A stretch of DNA of 64,000 bases from Vibrio harveyi NBRC 15634 = ATCC 14126 = KCTC 12724 (GTDB lineage: Bacteria; Pseudomonadota; Gammaproteobacteria; Enterobacterales; Vibrionaceae), in the NCBI RefSeq assembly GCF_001591145.1, contig NZ_BCUF01000001.1, positions 186,001-250,000 of the forward strand, in the 5' to 3' direction. Position 1 is the stretch's first letter. Every line of letters starts with the position of its first letter. This document shows, piece after piece, positions 24,983 to 32,832 of this stretch. Position numbers and translations under genes: made by a program. The notes beneath the pieces were generated by a model that ran no database searches, was not told the DNA's origin, and worked only from the letters and a program-made list of their open reading frames with translations.

Positions 24983-25792
24983 ATGCGTGAACTCGATACT
25001 CCGGCATCTGACAGCTACAACCAACGTTTTGGTGGCACTCGTCGTCTCTACGGCAACAGCGAAGTAGAAATTCTTCGTGCTGCACACGTGTGTGTGATTG
25101 GTATTGGCGGTGTTGGTTCATGGGCGGTAGAAGCGCTGGCACGTACTGGTATTGGTGAGTTGACGCTTATCGATATGGATGACGTGTGTGTGACTAACAT
25201 TAACCGTCAAATTCATGCGATGACTGGCACGGTTGGTCAAAGCAAAATTGAAGTAATGGCAGAGCGCGTTAAGCTGATTAACCCTGAGTGTAAGGTCAAT
25301 CTGATTGACGATTTCATCACGCCAGATAACCAGCACGAGTACTTGAGCAAAGAGTTCGATTACGTGTTGGATGCGATCGATAGTGTAAAAGCAAAAGCGT
25401 CGCTATTGGCTTACTGCCGTAGTAACAAGATTAAAGTGATCACAACCGGCGGTGCTGGTGGTCAAATCGATCCAACCCAAATCATGGTGGCAGATCTGAC
25501 CAAGACAATCCAAGATCCACTGGCTAAGAAGATCAAAGACACATTGCGTCGTCATCATAACTTCCCGAAAAATCCAGCACGTAAGTTTGGTATCGATTGT
25601 GTGTTCTCTACCGAGCAATTGAAGTACCCACAAGCCGATGGTTCAGTATGCGGCGTGAAATCGACAGCAGAAGGTCCAAAACGTATGGACTGTGCCAGTG
25701 GTTTTGGCGCAGCGACGGTTGTAACAGCAACGTTTGGTTTTGTTGCGGTATCTCGTATCGTTGAAAAGCTGATCCAAAAGCATAAGAAGTAA
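24983..25792 (+). CDS. tcdA: tRNA threonylcarbamoyladenosine dehydratase TcdA (CsdL)
   Basis: TcdA is an E1-like ATP-dependent enzyme that cyclises t6A at position 37 of ANN-decoding tRNAs to ct6A. The 269-residue protein shows RFGGTRRLYG, the nucleotide-binding VCVIGIGGVGSWAVEALARTG (about 37-57), LIDMDDVCVTNINRQIHA, DYVLDAIDSVKAK and GGAGGQIDPT, as in ThiF/MoeB-fold proteins. It lies 20 bases before csdE, and csdA converges from the other side. This reproduces the CsdA-CsdE-TcdA sulfur relay grouping known in E. coli. Confidence 0.93.
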   Translation: MRELDTPASDSYNQRFGGTRRLYGNSEVEILRAAHVCVIGIGGVGSWAVEALARTGIGELTLIDMDDVCVTNINRQIHAMTGTVGQSKIEVMAERVKLINPECKVNLIDDFITPDNQHEYLSKEFDYVLDAIDSVKAKASLLAYCRSNKIKVITTGGAGGQIDPTQIMVADLTKTIQDPLAKKIKDTLRRHHNFPKNPARKFGIDCVFSTEQLKYPQADGSVCGVKSTAEGPKRMDCASGFGAATVVTATFGFVAVSRIVEKLIQKHKK

Positions 25793-25812
25793 TTCAGAGA
25801 AGAGAGCGCATC

Positions 25813-26241
25813 ATGACTGATTTTCCTGTTTCACCGTTTGGCACTGACATTACCAGTGAAGACATCGCTGCAACCATGCAGCAATTTAAAGGTTGGGAAG
25901 ACCGTTACCGTCAGGTAATTCAATGGGGTAAAAAGTTGCCTCAAATGCCTGAAGAGCTTAAATCAGAGCAAGTTACGGTATCTGGTTGTGAAAGCCTAGT
26001 GTGGTTGGTGAGCAAAGAGCAAGAAGGCGTATGGCACTTCTGCGCTGATTCTGATGCGCGTATCGTTCGTGGTCTGATTGCCTTGGTGATGGCGGCTTAC
26101 GATGGCAAAACGGCAGAGCAAATCCAAGCGTTTGATATTGATGCTTACTTTGAAAAACTCGGTTTAATTGCTCACCTAAGCCCATCGCGTGGTAATGGTT
26201 TGAAAGCGATTGTTGAGCAGATCAAAACACAGGCTCAGTAG
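25813..26241 (+). CDS. csdE: Cysteine desulfurase sulfur acceptor CsdE
   Basis: CsdE belongs to the SufE family. It takes persulfide sulfur from CsdA and passes it on, and it interacts with TcdA. The 142-residue protein has the family core, with GWEDRYRQVIQWGKKLPQMPEE and the acceptor cysteine in VSGCESLVWL (about residue 59). The C-terminal LIAHLSPSRGNGLKAIVEQI is typical. It is co-directional with tcdA and convergent with csdA, sharing the terminator at 26281. Confidence 0.92.
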   Translation: MTDFPVSPFGTDITSEDIAATMQQFKGWEDRYRQVIQWGKKLPQMPEELKSEQVTVSGCESLVWLVSKEQEGVWHFCADSDARIVRGLIALVMAAYDGKTAEQIQAFDIDAYFEKLGLIAHLSPSRGNGLKAIVEQIKTQAQ

Positions 26242-26280
26242 TTGGGGTTAGTTAAAACCGCACAAAGAACAGAATAAAGA

Positions 26281-26316
26281 AAAGGGTTGAAGCCAAACGG
26301 TTTCAACCCTTTTTCT
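26281..26316. terminator. Bidirectional terminator between csdE and csdA
   Basis: AAAAGGGTTGAA and TTCAACCCTTTTT form a long stem around GCCAAACGGT. A/T runs at both ends serve the two convergent genes. Confidence 0.85.
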
Positions 26317-26342
26317 ATAAATCTACAGTGGTATTTTTACTG

Positions 26343-27554
26343 TTAAAGCATATCGACCGCTTTCTCGACTGCTGCAATCAGCTTTTCAACATCTTCTAAC
26401 GTATTGTAGATACCAAAAGAAACGCGCACCGTGCCTTTAACGTTGAGCGCATCCATCAGAGGGTGCGCACAGTGATGCCCGGCACGAACAGCGATACCTT
26501 GTTGATCAAGCAGCGTGGCAATGTCTTGGTGGTGAACGCCATCCATCACAAAGGTAAGTACTGAAGCGCTCGGTTGGTAACCGAGGATTTGAATGTCGTC
26601 CAACTGGCTTAGTGCTTGGTAAGCTTTGTCCTGCAGAGAATGCAGATGTGCCTCTACTGCGGCTTGGTCGAAGCTTTGGTACCAATCGATGGCTTTCGCT
26701 AGAGCAATCGCGCCGGCGACGTTTGGTGTGCCTGCCTCAAACTTACCCGGCAAGGCAGAGAAGGTGGTTTTCTCAAACGAGACTCTTTCGACCATTTTGC
26801 CGCCGCCATGCCATGGTGGCATTGCTTCTAAAAGTTCAAGTTTGCCATACAGTACGCCAATCCCAGCGGGTGCATACAGTTTGTGACCGGAGAAGACATA
26901 AAAATCAACATCAAGCTCTGCCAAGTTCAACGGTTCATGAACGATACCTTGAGCACCATCAACAACAACAACCGCACCTGCTGCATGTGCCGTTGCGATG
27001 ATTTTCTCGATAGGTTGACGAGAGCCAGTGACATTGGTGATTTGTGCACACGCCACGATTTTACAGCGCTCCGACAATAGTGCTTCAAACGCATTGATAT
27101 CGAATTGGCAATCGGAGGTCATCGGAACTTTAACGATTTTCGCGCCCGTTTGTTCCGCGACAATTTGCCAAGGCACGATGTTCGCGTGGTGTTCCATTTC
27201 ACTGATCAGGATTTCATCACCGGCTTGGAGTGTGCTGCGAGCATAAGTTTGTGCGATTAGGTTTAGTGCTTCGGTTGCGCCTCTAGTCCAAATGATTTCT
27301 TTTGAACTGCTTGCTCCTATGAACTTCGCAACGGTTTCACGAGCCGCTTCAAATTGACTGGTCGCGTTGGCTGTTAAGCTGTGACTGCCGCGGTGCACGT
27401 TAGCATTTTGTGCACTGTAGTAACGGCTAATCACATCGATCACGCACTGTGGCTTTTGTGTTGTTGCTGCGCTATCAAGGTAAACCAAAGGCGATTGGTT
27501 GACGTCTTGATTTAGGGCTGGGAACTGTTCGCGTACAGCGTTTACGTCAAACAT
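26343..27554 (-). CDS. csdA: Cysteine desulfurase CsdA
   Basis: CsdA is a PLP enzyme (class V aminotransferase fold) that removes sulfur from cysteine as a persulfide. In the 403-residue protein the PLP lysine is K225 (FSGHKLYAPAG) and the persulfide cysteine C362 (RAGHHCAHPLM). YLDSAATTQKP and RGATEALNLIA are further class markers, along with the SEMEHHANIVPWQ segment. The last gene of a tightly coupled panE-yajL-csdA unit, it begins within the yajL stop (TAATG). It converges on its partner csdE. SufS is the main alternative, but the CsdE/TcdA context supports CsdA. Confidence 0.92.
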   Translation of the reverse strand: MFDVNAVREQFPALNQDVNQSPLVYLDSAATTQKPQCVIDVISRYYSAQNANVHRGSHSLTANATSQFEAARETVAKFIGASSSKEIIWTRGATEALNLIAQTYARSTLQAGDEILISEMEHHANIVPWQIVAEQTGAKIVKVPMTSDCQFDINAFEALLSERCKIVACAQITNVTGSRQPIEKIIATAHAAGAVVVVDGAQGIVHEPLNLAELDVDFYVFSGHKLYAPAGIGVLYGKLELLEAMPPWHGGGKMVERVSFEKTTFSALPGKFEAGTPNVAGAIALAKAIDWYQSFDQAAVEAHLHSLQDKAYQALSQLDDIQILGYQPSASVLTFVMDGVHHQDIATLLDQQGIAVRAGHHCAHPLMDALNVKGTVRVSFGIYNTLEDVEKLIAAVEKAVDML

Positions 27555-28153
27555 TATTCGTCACCGAGTTCGTGATAATGCAGTGTTGGGATAGTGACTA
27601 ACGGCTCAGCAACCATCCATCCATGTTCTTTACCGGAAAGTTTGATAATGATTTCCATCGCGAACTCAAGTGCAGTTCCTGGTCCCTGACTTGTCAGTAG
27701 GTTGTGATTCACATCCATGGTGACACGTTTAGCTCGCCATTTGTTTTTAGGAATATGAGATTGGAAGCTTGGATGACATGTCATCAGGGCTTCAGGGTAA
27801 AGGTTATGATGTTGCAGAACCAAAGCTGGCGCTGCACAAATCGCGGCAACCAGTTTTCCTTCGTACATATGCTGTTTCAGAATCTCAATCATGATGGTGC
27901 TATCACGGAAGGTTTCTGCGCCGCCAACACCACCAGACAGAACAATTGCATCAAACTCATCGTCAGCAATATCAACCAATTTACAATCCGCTGTCAGTGT
28001 TACACCGCGAGAGGCTTTCATTATAAGAGCACCATCGAAGTCTGCGCTTGCTACCGTCACGTCATAACCAGCACGAACCATCATATCGATAACGGTTACC
28101 GCTTCCATTTCCTCTGTGCCCGGAGCGATAGGTACTAAGATCTTTTTGTTCAT
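27554..28153 (-). CDS. yajL: DJ-1 family protein YajL
   Basis: The 199-residue protein has the DJ-1/PfpI fold with the conserved cysteine in AICAAPALVLQ (about residue 105), the conserved glutamate in PGTEEMEAV, and VLSGGVGGAETFRDS. E. coli YajL is a cytosolic oxidative-stress chaperone, also described as a deglycase, though that activity is debated. It overlaps panE by four bases upstream and csdA by one base downstream, so all three are translated as a coupled unit. The panE-yajL order is the same as in E. coli. Confidence 0.93.
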   Translation of the reverse strand: MNKKILVPIAPGTEEMEAVTVIDMMVRAGYDVTVASADFDGALIMKASRGVTLTADCKLVDIADDEFDAIVLSGGVGGAETFRDSTIMIEILKQHMYEGKLVAAICAAPALVLQHHNLYPEALMTCHPSFQSHIPKNKWRAKRVTMDVNHNLLTSQGPGTALEFAMEIIIKLSGKEHGWMVAEPLVTIPTLHYHELGDE

Positions 28154-29040
28154 TGTTCTGTCCAGCTTTGTTCAATCTGTTTGATGTGTTGATAGAGTTT
28201 TGCGTTCTCTGGCGTACTAATTTGGTGTTTTTCGGCAGCTTGCAGCAAATAACCAGTAATAAAGTCTATCTCGGTACGACGTTGGTGAAAGACATCTTGT
28301 CTCATAGAAGAGTAGTTTGCAGCTGTAGCGTTAACCACCTGCATAATTGTGGCATGTAAAGAGTCAAAATCGATCTTTATCTCTTCTTTGTTCATGACTG
28401 CTACCAACTCATAAGTGATGCTTTTTAATGTCACTGCAAACTCAGGAGCAGCAAGATCACCATTTTTGCATTGATGGATGGCTGTCAGGGGGTTGATTGC
28501 ACAATTGATCGCAAGCTTGGTCCATAGCGCAGCATTGATGTTTGGGTTCCAACTGACTTCTGGTAAAGCGTGGTTCATCACTTGCGCAAGAAATTCGCAT
28601 TGATTGCCTTTGGTATTAAAACCACCTAATTGGGTGTGACCGTGACCAGTATGAAGAACCTGTGCTTTGCTTGGTTTATAGGCACCGTGTGTGGTGGTTG
28701 CAATCACGATAGGGTTATCAGTGAGCTTTGTTTCCAAAAGTGGTGCTGTTCCCATGCCATTGTGCATCAGCATTACAATGGTATCAGTGTTGATATACGG
28801 CAAAAGAGGGGTTATCGCTTCGTCTACTTGCCATGCTTTTACTGTCACAACAATCAGGTCTGCGGCTTGTACAGAAGGAAGGTGTTGATTAGCAAAATTA
28901 ATTGCAGGAGAGTCATCAAGTTGAAGCAGTTGCTTACTATCTGAGGTTCTTCCCCACAAGGAGACGTTGTGTCCGGCAAGTTGGAATTTGGTCGCCCAGA
29001 GTGAGCCAATGGCTCCAGGTCCAAGGATAAGAATATTCAC
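28150..29040 (-). CDS. panE: 2-dehydropantoate 2-reductase PanE
   Basis: PanE reduces ketopantoate to pantoate with NADPH in coenzyme A synthesis. The 296-residue protein begins with the Rossmann motif ILILGPGAIGSLWATKF. Family residues follow in MHNGMG, TTTHGAYK, ALWTKLAINCAINPLTAI (catalytic Lys) and QRRTEIDFITGYLL. I choose the GTG at 29040 because GAGAG lies six bases upstream; the preceding TTG has no suitable ribosome site. Its stop overlaps the yajL start (ATGA). Confidence 0.92.
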   Translation of the reverse strand: MNILILGPGAIGSLWATKFQLAGHNVSLWGRTSDSKQLLQLDDSPAINFANQHLPSVQAADLIVVTVKAWQVDEAITPLLPYINTDTIVMLMHNGMGTAPLLETKLTDNPIVIATTTHGAYKPSKAQVLHTGHGHTQLGGFNTKGNQCEFLAQVMNHALPEVSWNPNINAALWTKLAINCAINPLTAIHQCKNGDLAAPEFAVTLKSITYELVAVMNKEEIKIDFDSLHATIMQVVNATAANYSSMRQDVFHQRRTEIDFITGYLLQAAEKHQISTPENAKLYQHIKQIEQSWTEQ

Positions 29041-29100
29041 CAAACGCTCTCATTAAAAAGGTTTGCTGCAAGGATAATGAGGGAAAAAAGGAAAGCAAAT

Positions 29101-29128
29101 AAAAATGGCGCCAGAAGGCGCCATTTTT
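29101..29128 (-). terminator. Terminator of ompK
   Basis: AAAAATGGCGCC-AGAA-GGCGCCATTTTT is a perfect 12-bp stem. Read on the minus strand it follows the ompK stop by about 20 bases and precedes panE. Confidence 0.9.
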
Positions 29129-29147
29129 GGGGAACTTATGGGTTCTA

Positions 29148-29948
29148 TTAGAACTTGTAAGTTACAGCTACGTAGTGACCAAAGCCAGTTGACTTAAGTG
29201 CGTCAGAGTCTTTGATACCGTAAACGTCTTTGTAGCCTTTTAGACCGTAACCCACTGCGAAGCGGTCAGAGTGCCAGTAGATACCGTTGAACATTGCGCC
29301 ACCGTTGCTAGCACTTGAGTATTTCTCTTTCATACCAAATTGGTAATCGATGTAACCTTGGTAAGAAATGAAAGAACCGTTCTCGAAGAAGTAGAATGGT
29401 TTGAACCAGTTAGTCGAGATTTGGAAACCGTTCCAATCTTTTTGGTTACCTTGGTAAGTACCGTATAGGTTAACACCTACTTTACCAAACCATGGAACCA
29501 TTACGTCAGAACCGATACCAACTTTTTGGTTGTTTACTGAGAATGGGTTAGTTTTGTAATCAGTACCATCCCACTCAAATAGTGTTGCAACGTAAAGTTC
29601 TTGAACTGGACCGAAAGACAAGTCTTTACCAGTTAGACCGTCGATAGACATACGTGGAGCAAACTTCATGAAGATCTTAGGATCTCCAACTTTGTCGCTG
29701 CCTTTGTCTGACGCTAGGTTGAATACGTCAACGTAACCGTATAGGTCGAAGATACCAGAGCGACCGCCAAATTCCATTTCTAGGTAGTCGTGTGAAGACT
29801 CACCTGGAAGTTCGTCAAATGCACCCATTAGGTTGAATTGCATCCACTTGTAATCGTTCTTGTGGATGTCGCCGTCTGAGTAGTCAGCAGCCATTACAGG
29901 AGCTGAAGTAGCCGCTAGAAGGCTAAGAGCTAAAAGTGATTTACGCAT
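29148..29948 (-). CDS. ompK: Outer membrane protein OmpK (Tsx-like nucleoside channel family)
   Basis: OmpK is an outer-membrane beta-barrel of vibrios, best known as the receptor of phage KVP40, and belongs to the nucleoside-specific Tsx-like channel family. The 266-residue precursor has a signal peptide ending APVMA|ADYSDGDIHKNDYKWMQFNLMGAF. It has alternating aromatic-rich strands and the C-terminal FGHYVAVTYKF, whose terminal F is the usual BAM signal. It diverges from the LON-domain gene. The shared upstream region holds CRP- and CytR-like sequences, listed separately. Confidence 0.93.
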   Translation of the reverse strand: MRKSLLALSLLAATSAPVMAADYSDGDIHKNDYKWMQFNLMGAFDELPGESSHDYLEMEFGGRSGIFDLYGYVDVFNLASDKGSDKVGDPKIFMKFAPRMSIDGLTGKDLSFGPVQELYVATLFEWDGTDYKTNPFSVNNQKVGIGSDVMVPWFGKVGVNLYGTYQGNQKDWNGFQISTNWFKPFYFFENGSFISYQGYIDYQFGMKEKYSSASNGGAMFNGIYWHSDRFAVGYGLKGYKDVYGIKDSDALKSTGFGHYVAVTYKF

Positions 29949-30120
29949 AAGGGGACTCTCTATGTTTGTAATGATTCAGAACACGCAATCTTTGCTGCGC
30001 TTTCCAATTGGCGGGAATAATAGCGATAAAAATCCCAAATGAAAGTGATAAAGGATGCAAAAATGAAGGTTTTTAGTGAGGCTCGTCACGAAATAAGTTT
30101 ATTTCACGGAACTTTTCGTT

Positions 30121-30180
30121 TGTTGCATCATTTTGCAATAAATATGTGACGCATGTCGTTTGCGTAAACGTTTTTATGAC
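30121..30180. promoter_or_regulatory. Cluster of CytR-, CRP- and PurR-like sequences upstream of ompK
   Basis: GTTGCATCATTTTGCAAT contains two inverted CytR-like octamers. TGTGACGCATGTCGTT is a half-good CRP site (TGTGA-N6-TC). GCGTAAACGTTTTT resembles a PurR/LacI-family half palindrome. Such a set would suit a nucleoside channel gene, but each match alone is weak. Confidence 0.35.
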
Positions 30181-30217
30181 TTTTTAAGCCAGTCGATTAA
30201 CCAACATAAATCGTTAG

Positions 30218-30246
30218 TGATCTCTCCAATACACCGTTCGTATGAG
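30218..30246 (+). promoter_or_regulatory. Candidate ECF (RpoE/ChrR-type) promoter of the LON-DUF4397-sigma-chrR unit
   Basis: TGATCT (30218-30223), 17 bases, then TATGAG (30241-30246). The TGATC -35 is the hallmark of promoters used by ChrR-controlled sigma factors. Transcription would start about 30253, just before the ATG at 30272, in line with autoregulation by the sigma factor of this unit. Confidence 0.4.
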
Positions 30247-30271
30247 TTTGGGAATCAAAGAGGACGATTTA

Positions 30272-30868
30272 ATGAAAGAAGTCATGTTATTCCCTTTAAC
30301 CTCGGTTGTACTGCCAGAAGGAAAAATGAATTTGCGCATTTTTGAGCCACGGTATCAACGCATGGTGAAAGAATGCAGCGTTCAAAATGTCGGGTTCGGC
30401 GTTTGCCTTGTTGGTAGTGGAGAGGATCCAAAAGCAGTAGGGAATGTGTCGTCTATTGGTACTTTGGTCACCATCGTTGATTTCGAAACACTGAGTGATG
30501 GGCTTCTTGGTATCACCGTTGTTGGTGAAAAGCGTTTTACTGTCACGCGCGTACGAGCAGATTCAGATGGTCTTCGTCATGCTGAGGTTGAGTGGATTGA
30601 AAATTGGTGCGAACCAACGCCCACTCCCAACTTTCTTTATTTGAGCAAGCAGCTCGATCATATATACGAACAGTTTCCTCAGGTGGGCAGGCTCTACCAG
30701 CATCGTTTTTATGATGATGCTTCGTGGGTCACCCAACGTTGGCTTGAATTACTGCCGCTCGACAGTGCGTTGTTTGAGAAGCTGGTTGGTGCAAAAGATT
30801 GCCTGCCAGCATTGGAATTTCTCAATCAAGCCATAGACGCCCCACCGAAAAGAGAGACTAGGATATGA
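30272..30868 (+). CDS. LON peptidase substrate-binding domain protein
   Basis: The 198-residue protein is a stand-alone LON N-terminal (PUA-like) domain without protease or ATPase parts: VMLFPLTSVVLPEGKMNLRIFEPRYQRMVKEC, GFGVCLVGSGED and IGTLVTIVDFETLSDGLLGITVVGEKRF. Such proteins are widespread but without a proven role; substrate or partner binding is the usual guess. I start it at 30272, where AGAGGACG lies upstream. The ATG at 30242 lacks a ribosome site and lies within the candidate promoter. Its stop overlaps the DUF4397 gene (ATGA), which ties it to the sigma/ChrR unit. Confidence 0.85.
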   Translation: MKEVMLFPLTSVVLPEGKMNLRIFEPRYQRMVKECSVQNVGFGVCLVGSGEDPKAVGNVSSIGTLVTIVDFETLSDGLLGITVVGEKRFTVTRVRADSDGLRHAEVEWIENWCEPTPTPNFLYLSKQLDHIYEQFPQVGRLYQHRFYDDASWVTQRWLELLPLDSALFEKLVGAKDCLPALEFLNQAIDAPPKRETRI

Positions 30869-32202
30869 AAGGACTAACTAAAACCGCAGTAACTTTGGTT
30901 GCTGTGCTAGGGATTGCTGCGTGTGGTTCAGACAGCGACTCGATTGAATATTCGAATTTACAAGCGGTACACGCTTCGGCAGATGCCCCTTTAGCAAATG
31001 TTTGGATTAACGACCAAGCAGCGTTAACTGGGGTAGATTACGGTGTGGGTTCAGGCTACGTAAAACTGCGCGAGGGTACAAACTCGGTTCAAGTTGACGT
31101 ACAACTGCCAGGTGGTGAAGTTGCAACCGTGGTTGATAAGACGTCGTTGGATTTAGACTCAGACCTTAAATACACCGCATTTGTTGTTGGTGATGCTGCA
31201 ATGGGGTCGGCTAATCCAGTGGAGCCATTGATTGTGACAAGAAGCGCAATGTCGATGGCTGATGAAAACAGTTTGGATGTACAAGTTGTGCATGCGGCTG
31301 CTGGTGTAGGTGATGTTGACTTGTATGTAACAGCCCCGGGCGCAGACCTTGCTTCTTCTTCGCCTATTACCACTCTTGGGTATAAAGACTCGACAGACGT
31401 CCTCAATATTGCTGCAGGTGATTACCAAGTTCGTCTTGTTGCAGGTGGTAACGTTGCTTTTGACTCCGGTACCATACCGCTCCCTGCAAACGCAGATTTG
31501 ACTATTGCTGCCATTAAAACCGGCGGTACGATCTCGGGCTCACCAGTCAAGCTACTAGTGCTAGATGGTATGGGGTCGTCTATTATTTTAAATACAGGCA
31601 GTAAATCTGAGTTGAGAGTAGGGCATCTTGTCGATGGTGCACCAAATGTGGACGTCGCGCTGGATGGCAATGTCGTACTTAACGACGTGATGTTTAAAGA
31701 TATCTCTAATTACCTTTCGGTTGATGCAGGTACCTACAATGCAACAGTTGATGCGGGGCTAGCTGACCCTATTATCGATGCTGATGTAACTTTGGATAGT
31801 GGCATGTCTTACAGTGTTTACGCTGTGGGTACAGCGGTACCACTTGCGGTAGAGCCTCTTGTGGTATCGGACAACAGAAGATCGATTGCGACAAGCGCGG
31901 TACTGAATGTCACTCACGCAGCAGCAAATCCAGCAGCCGCAAGTGTGGATGTTTATCTAACACCGTCGCAAGATATTTCTCAAAGTGATCCAGCATTAGC
32001 TAACTTTGCGTATAAAGATAGTGCTCAAAATGTTTACGTCACTGCTGGCGATTACTTTGTAACCGTAACAGCGCCAGGTGATAAAACTCCGGTCATTGGT
32101 CCTGCGCCTTTGCCTACACTAGAAAATGGCATGGTATATCAGGCGATTGCAATTGATGACAATGGTGGTTTTGGTCTGCTTGTTGGTGACATTACCAAGT
32201 AA
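30865..32202 (+). CDS. DUF4397 lipoprotein
   Basis: The 445-residue protein has a lipoprotein signal (MKGLTKTAVTLVAVLGIAAC, then GSDSD). Four or so similar beta-rich modules of ~100 residues follow, each opening with a V-H-A-x-A motif: LQAVHASADAPLANVWIN, VQVVHAAAGVGDVDLYV, LRVGHLVDGAPNVDVAL and LNVTHAAANPAAASVDVYL. This is the DUF4397 pattern. It is acidic and alanine/valine/aspartate-rich, suggesting a surface or periplasmic adhesion-like role, but no function is established. It sits between the LON-domain gene (4-base overlap) and the ECF sigma gene, so it probably belongs to the ChrR-controlled stress response. Confidence 0.85.
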   Translation: MKGLTKTAVTLVAVLGIAACGSDSDSIEYSNLQAVHASADAPLANVWINDQAALTGVDYGVGSGYVKLREGTNSVQVDVQLPGGEVATVVDKTSLDLDSDLKYTAFVVGDAAMGSANPVEPLIVTRSAMSMADENSLDVQVVHAAAGVGDVDLYVTAPGADLASSSPITTLGYKDSTDVLNIAAGDYQVRLVAGGNVAFDSGTIPLPANADLTIAAIKTGGTISGSPVKLLVLDGMGSSIILNTGSKSELRVGHLVDGAPNVDVALDGNVVLNDVMFKDISNYLSVDAGTYNATVDAGLADPIIDADVTLDSGMSYSVYAVGTAVPLAVEPLVVSDNRRSIATSAVLNVTHAAANPAAASVDVYLTPSQDISQSDPALANFAYKDSAQNVYVTAGDYFVTVTAPGDKTPVIGPAPLPTLENGMVYQAIAIDDNGGFGLLVGDITK

Positions 32203-32247
32203 CATAGGATGGGAGGGGGCAACTCCTCCCAACAATTAAGGCTGATT

Positions 32248-32832
32248 ATGATGAGTGAAAGCCCACAAAAATTGGGGCGAAGCGAATGGAATGAATACAT
32301 GAATAAAGTGAAAGCGCGTGATAAAGACGCTTTTGCTTTCGTATTTCGTTTCTATGCACCAAAGCTTAAGCAGTTCGCCTACAAACATGTCGGTAACGAG
32401 CAAGTTGCGATGGAGATGGTGCAAGAAACCATGGCAACGGTATGGCAAAAGGCTCATTTATACGATGGTACCAAGAGTGCTTTGTCGACATGGATTTACA
32501 CCATTATCCGTAACCTTTGTTTTGATTTACTAAGAAAGCAAAAGGGTAAGGACCTACACATCCATTCTGACGACATTTGGCCATCAGATTATTATCCGCC
32601 TGATTTGGTGGACCATTATTCGCCAGAGCAAGACATGCTCAAAGATCAGGTGGTGAAGTTTTTAGACATCCTGCCGAAGAATCAAAGAGACGTTTTGCAG
32701 GCAGTATACCTCGAAGAGTTGCCACACCAACAAGTCGCTGAGTTGTTCGACATACCTTTGGGGACCGTGAAATCACGATTGAGACTCGCGGTAGAGAAGT
32801 TGAGGCATTCAATGCATACGGAGCAATTATGA
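32248..32832 (+). CDS. ECF sigma factor of the RpoE/ChrR type
   Basis: The 194-residue protein has sigma region 2 (FAFVFRFYAPKLKQFAYKHVGNEQVAMEMVQETMATVWQKA, then STWIYTIIRNLCFDLLRKQ) and region 4 (LDILPKNQRDVLQAVYLEELPHQQVAELFDIPLGTVKSRLRLAVEKLRHSM). The partner downstream is a ChrR-type anti-sigma, which places it in the ECF11-like group that in Rhodobacter answers singlet oxygen. I choose the first of two ATG codons at 32248, preceded by TTAAGG; an upstream extension has no ribosome site. It overlaps chrR by four bases. Confidence 0.92.
   Translation: MMSESPQKLGRSEWNEYMNKVKARDKDAFAFVFRFYAPKLKQFAYKHVGNEQVAMEMVQETMATVWQKAHLYDGTKSALSTWIYTIIRNLCFDLLRKQKGKDLHIHSDDIWPSDYYPPDLVDHYSPEQDMLKDQVVKFLDILPKNQRDVLQAVYLEELPHQQVAELFDIPLGTVKSRLRLAVEKLRHSMHTEQL

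Larger units (their letters stand above)
29949..30271. other. Divergent regulatory region between ompK and the LON-domain operon
   Basis: These 323 bases have no gene. They hold an AT-rich ompK promoter region, the CRP/CytR/PurR-like cluster at 30121-30180 and an ECF-type promoter candidate at 30218-30246, described in their own entries. Confidence 0.5.

Noticed and set aside
30242..30271. Upstream ATG start for the LON-domain protein
   Set aside because: No ribosome site; the codon falls in the candidate -10 region, and AGAGGACG precedes the ATG at 30272.
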